A stretch of 61,974 nucleotides of DNA, from positions 81,966-143,939 of the forward strand of contig WFQE01000227.1 in NCBI GenBank assembly GCA_015487165.1, given 5' to 3'. Source of the stretch: Paracoccaceae bacterium (GTDB lineage Bacteria; Pseudomonadota; Alphaproteobacteria; Rhodobacterales; Rhodobacteraceae). The notes beneath the pieces are model-generated. The model was given only the letters and a program-made list of their open reading frames with translations. It did not search any database and was not told the origin of the DNA. Of the stretch, positions 59,601 to 61,974 are shown piece after piece. Numbering within the stretch: position 1 is the stretch's first letter; each line of letters starts with the position of its first letter. A program made the position numbers and the translations under genes.

Positions 59601-60725
59601 ACGTCGAACGGATGCACTGTCACGGGCTCGACCTGTGCGGCGACGTATTACGGCACCTGCATTGACCTGACGGTGAACGTGCAAGTCAAGGCGCAGACGA
59701 CGACGAAGCTGATGACAAACACGCCGACGCAGTTGCCCACGGTGGAGATGGACCCGTACAACCGTGACACGGATCCGAATCTCCAGCCGCTGCTGTCGCA
59801 GACCGGCACGAAGCCGGGTCCGACGCCGAACAAGACGACGCTGAAGTTGCCGGTCGGCGACGCGCACGCGACGCAGTATCCGATCCACCAGTCCACGCCG
59901 ACATTGCAGGACAATCCGGCCGACCCGAACGCGCTGGTGGACAAGATGAAGCCGGGCGAGGTCGGCACGGCAGAATTCGCGCAACTGGTGCAGTTGTTCG
60001 CGGTGGCTCCGGCGGCGTTGAACGACCTGGAGGCCCGCGGCGGGACCACGGATACGAACAAGGTGAGCCCGACGCAGTTCCTGCTGGAGAACGTGTTCTC
60101 GGCGGACTACTACAACTGCACGAAGGACTTGATTTTCGACTACTGCAAGATGAAGAACCCGAACGTGAAGCCGCAAACCTGCATGCAGTTTGGGTGGTAT
60201 TGCACGGCCAAAGCTCTTGGCGTCTGCTACACCTGGCACCAGGACAACTGCTGCTACCAGACGAAGTTCAACAAGAGCCTTGGGGTGCAGATCCACAACC
60301 AGCTCGGCATAAGCTGGGGTCCGCAGGGCGCCCGCAACTGCAAGGGTATCACCGTGGACGACCTGCGCCGCGTGGACTGGACGAAGATTGATTTTTCGGC
60401 CCTGAAGGACCAGGTGGCCAACAGCATGGGCCTGAACCTCGGCGCGGCCAAGAACGCCATCAAGGGCAACATGTCCAAGCTGACGCAGCAGTTTGGGCAG
60501 AAGCTGATGAACGGCCAGCAGTTCCAGTTCAATGGCGGGACAACCGCGCAGATGTTCCCGGACGTGGGCACCAGCACGACGGGCAAGGATGGCACGGGAC
60601 AGACGCTGAACCAGTTCATGCAGGATCCGACGATTCAGCGTCAGGTCACGCCGAACCCGTTGCAGCCGGCCACGAGCAATCCGCAACTGAACCAGTTGCC
60701 CTGGGCGCAGTTCCAGCAGCCGTGA
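56640..60725 (+). CDS. traN: Large mating-pair stabilisation protein TraN with N-terminal Ig-like domains
   Basis: 1361 residues; F plasmid TraN is about 600. Signal peptide (ending ANSA). Three cadherin/PIG-like repeats at about residues 120-400, each with the ITV..G/PPV motif (for example VPPVIQPIAPITVNEG and NRPPAFPTLGPYTVVEG). Cys-rich regions follow, with TraN-type motifs in the C-terminal third (YCTAKALGVCYTWHQDNCCY). AT-richer segments at about 56640-56990 and 58440-59110 differ in codon use from the rest. TraN meets recipient surface proteins. The ATG overlaps the preceding stop. Confidence 0.85.
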   Translation: MRVMRKYLSALFILAASLLTSPPANSATCHGPFSASDPYGWITVSCKPGGVVQLYMWLAGTRYYNQIPVPWNAVWRTYYPYGANDQFWIGGNGTFFGRIFGYMSWFGTWIYAYYTQLSTTIPVNSPPSLTAPAAITMPAGTTKTVIIPASDANGDTLSWSVSGPAWATIDAATGVVTVAPPASVTGTFTVTVTANDGWGGIASTSFTVTVTPGNVPPVIQPIAPITVNEGAVATATVTATDPLGGAVSLALSGAPGWITLNGNQITLAPGFGVVVHPATTLTGTFTVTATNSKGLSSNKTVSYTVNDVNRPPAFPTLGPYTVVEGKSQTVSLGATDPDGDAITYSIVSAPTWVTLGAGGQVTLAPPVGTAAGQYTVTVQAKDPYNASATATFMVIVKPSQSAAGVAAAVARGFLSPFEITRDVKYVVDANQKVPASFKYCKQTGNSVCKVGATQKNICLHEINGTCDKWKTVCSNMDIEYECAKSPAQDVSAELQATTNERNALTPNNPQYRVTTPYGQKLTQTTNTSTTNSTCHYKGNPWDNKGPGRMRTYGLKRVKIGMKSVARTFTLILTNDQPLIFNAKVAQNATGASVANFNIKKSAQYCSVGSSLATASIYGITVPYQYHSWYGNASFTALCSPIGVLTKLKVSGSNAGGNCDSFKGYYGLGHFFSYLDPTFTSWTNIGSLYYIGWASYFFCFAAPPIAMKHLGCTGYACSAKFRVDMGTKHWVCSDGKPGVSYRINKYCCGTLSGKRGRETCNPRGAKLQRIGRRYQLVGGATAYQVTDYGYATLSYIENHMTATRADIDNAVTAAIGAITNQHPTYHSCTSTITGSTLSAASLDGFNKNLHTPPLKGTITCMEDVPLYTDQVHLVNDTNPNPKSTCRIDPNTPKVAPPTGTVELTDPNNPLVYGCDPNSGYASACVSFYDGTCHDTTPRVYCKQETIKYLCSSTDLKLMNQGVCPAQCEADLVTYLKQLSVGGLSFPFTTSNGCTVTGSTCAATYYGTCIDLTVNVQVKAQTTTKLMTNTPTQLPTVEMDPYNRDTDPNLQPLLSQTGTKPGPTPNKTTLKLPVGDAHATQYPIHQSTPTLQDNPADPNALVDKMKPGEVGTAEFAQLVQLFAVAPAALNDLEARGGTTDTNKVSPTQFLLENVFSADYYNCTKDLIFDYCKMKNPNVKPQTCMQFGWYCTAKALGVCYTWHQDNCCYQTKFNKSLGVQIHNQLGISWGPQGARNCKGITVDDLRRVDWTKIDFSALKDQVANSMGLNLGAAKNAIKGNMSKLTQQFGQKLMNGQQFQFNGGTTAQMFPDVGTSTTGKDGTGQTLNQFMQDPTIQRQVTPNPLQPATSNPQLNQLPWAQFQQP

Positions 60726-60766
60726 TTGGCTTGAAACGGGTGGAACGGGCGCATAGTCTTCCGAAC

Positions 60767-61777
60767 ATGCGCCCTGTTCTGCCTGTTGCAACTGCAATCT
60801 TTCTCGCCCTCTCGGCGGGGCCGTTGTCCGCCCATGCGGCGGATCGGCGTCCGACCTCGGACCATTGGCTGGGACAGCACGAAAAGGGGTGGTTCTGGTA
60901 CCACTCCGAGGATGACGAGGAGAGCAAGAAGCCGAAAGCGGCTCCCAAGCCGCTACCTAAGCCGCAGCCGAAAGTGGAGAAAAAGCCGGAGAAGAAGGTT
61001 GCGAAGAAGAAGCCCGATCCGTGGGTGCCACGTCCCCGGCCCGATGTCATCGAGCCTCTCAAGCTGTTCTTCAACAATCCGCAGAAGAACGCGCGCAACT
61101 TCCTGATCTACCTGAACCGCCTCTCCAATCGCGGCTTCGAGATGGCCGCGGCCATCAAGCGCGCCCTGGACGAAGATCCGAGCATCTTCCCGCTGGCGTC
61201 TCCGGGATCCACCTATGCCGCCGCCTGGATGCAGAAGTTCCAGGACGCGCTACAGAAGAAGGTGCTGGAGAAGAACAAGGGACGCATCGGTTATGTGTTC
61301 TTCCTGCGGCCGGACTCTCCCGCCTCGGTCATCCAGGTGAAGATTGCGAACAACCTCCACAACCGAGGCTTCCAGGTGGTGGGGATCACGCCCTACGGGG
61401 CCGCCCTGCCCCACGCGAACTTCCCGGTGCAGGCCGACGACGGCCTGGCCAAGAAGCTGGGCGTAAAGGCCGTGCCATCGGTCTATATGATTGACATGAA
61501 GACGAGAAAACACATCAGCCTCGGCCACGGCACAAAGTCCGTGTTTGAAATCCAGCTCGCGGAACTGAACTACCTGGAGTCCATCGGCGAATGGAAGCCG
61601 GTGACGCCGATTGACGCGTGGGACAAGAAGAATCCGATCTACAAAAACCCGTATGACCGCGGCTTCAATCCGTTCTATGCCTACAAGCTCGCGAAGCAGT
61701 CCGAGGAGAACCTGATGAGCAAGATCCGCGCTCGGGCCAAGGCCGCGGGACAGACCATGCAGGAGGCCGCCAAGTGA
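60767..61777 (+). CDS. traF: Conjugation protein TraF
   Basis: 336 residues. Signal peptide, then a basic Pro/Lys-rich linker (about 50-85) and a thioredoxin-like C-terminal domain (GRIGYVFFLRPDSPASV to PSVYMIDMKTRKHI). The CxxC is absent (RPDSP), as in other TraF proteins. No ribosome site is seen before the ATG. Overlaps the next gene start by four bases. Confidence 0.85.
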   Translation: MRPVLPVATAIFLALSAGPLSAHAADRRPTSDHWLGQHEKGWFWYHSEDDEESKKPKAAPKPLPKPQPKVEKKPEKKVAKKKPDPWVPRPRPDVIEPLKLFFNNPQKNARNFLIYLNRLSNRGFEMAAAIKRALDEDPSIFPLASPGSTYAAAWMQKFQDALQKKVLEKNKGRIGYVFFLRPDSPASVIQVKIANNLHNRGFQVVGITPYGAALPHANFPVQADDGLAKKLGVKAVPSVYMIDMKTRKHISLGHGTKSVFEIQLAELNYLESIGEWKPVTPIDAWDKKNPIYKNPYDRGFNPFYAYKLAKQSEENLMSKIRARAKAAGQTMQEAAK

Positions 61778-61974
61778 ACCTGGACGTTTGGGCTCATTCC
61801 GATCCGAACCTGATTGCGGGCGTACTGAATTTCATCGCCCTCATGGTGCACTCGACGGTGTTCAAGTCGCTCTTGACCATCTTTGCGCTGATCGGCTTTC
61901 TGGGCGCCGTCATCAACTCGATGCAGGCGAAGTTCGGGATCGTGATCAACTTCCTCCTGGGCCTGGCGCTGTTC
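61774..61974 (+). CDS. 5' end of a TraG-like membrane gene, partial
   Basis: Starts at GTG 61774 with AGGAGG and runs off the window (67 codons). Hydrophobic segments (about 12-28 and 31-46) at the N-terminus, as in TraG, which follows traF/traH in F-type regions. Identity inferred from order. Confidence 0.5.
   Translation, partial: MNLDVWAHSDPNLIAGVLNFIALMVHSTVFKSLLTIFALIGFLGAVINSMQAKFGIVINFLLGLALF

Overview
The window is one continuous stretch of about 62 kb, GC-rich (roughly 60 percent by eye). It looks like part of a large conjugative plasmid or integrative conjugative element of a proteobacterium. The evidence is an F-type (MPF-F) transfer apparatus, an actin-like ParM/StbA partition operon, a Type IV-A CRISPR-Cas locus, which is a plasmid-associated class, and a tyrosine recombinase. 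The host is not fixed by the sequence; the type IV (csf) family was first named from Acidithiobacillus and a host of that kind would fit, but this is a guess. There are no rRNA or tRNA genes and no core metabolic operons.

Layout. (1) 1-4290: a class II (B12-dependent) ribonucleotide reductase gene whose catalytic cysteine codon is split by a predicted 272-nt group I intron. Its C-terminal TSCPD/CxxC domain is a separate gene two genes downstream. (2) 4460-10211: a membrane protein, then a minus-strand operon parM-like, parR-like, an RHH protein, HU, an EF-hand protein and recJ. (3) 10321-12300: small accessory genes, one DUF2726 protein, and a highly structured non-coding leader. (4) 12301-22331: the Type IV-A CRISPR-Cas island. 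DinG/csf4 runs leftward with a membrane protein and a helicase-associated-domain gene interrupted by an IS1341-type tnpB element. csf5-csf1-csf2-csf3 run rightward into an array of 21 repeats and 20 spacers. (5) 22334-26912: tyrosine recombinase, GT-C membrane protein, SWIM zinc-finger protein, AAA ATPase and a hypothetical. (6) 26968-33467: UvrD/FBH1-like helicase, accessory genes, uracil-DNA glycosylase and a PilZ-like protein. (7) 33475-39104: topoisomerase IV (parC, a tiny membrane gene, parE), a hypothetical and a second DUF2726 protein. (8) 39167-43513: a membrane acyltransferase-like protein, a putative Whirly-like ssDNA-binding protein, a RecG-like helicase and a protein with homing-endonuclease-associated repeats. 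(9) 43662-61974: the transfer region as two divergent operons. Leftward: OmpA-like, traA, L, E, K, B, V, C, H and a trbI-like gene. Rightward: traW, traU, trbC, an unknown, traN, traF and the start of a traG-like gene.

How it works together. The element brings much of its own DNA metabolism: dNTP supply, decatenation, exonuclease, helicases, uracil repair, ssDNA binding and HU. It also carries partition, transfer and a CRISPR system that in this class usually targets competing plasmids. Three unrelated operons (parM, parE and the ssDNA-binding gene) share one upstream motif. Two accessory genes share a second operator-promoter module, and three small accessory genes have large RNA hairpins before their start codons. 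The most notable signals are the intron inside the catalytic cysteine codon of nrdJ, CRISPR repeats that differ in sequence but keep their stem by compensatory changes, and the shared regulatory motifs. All family calls are from reading motifs; no database search was run.
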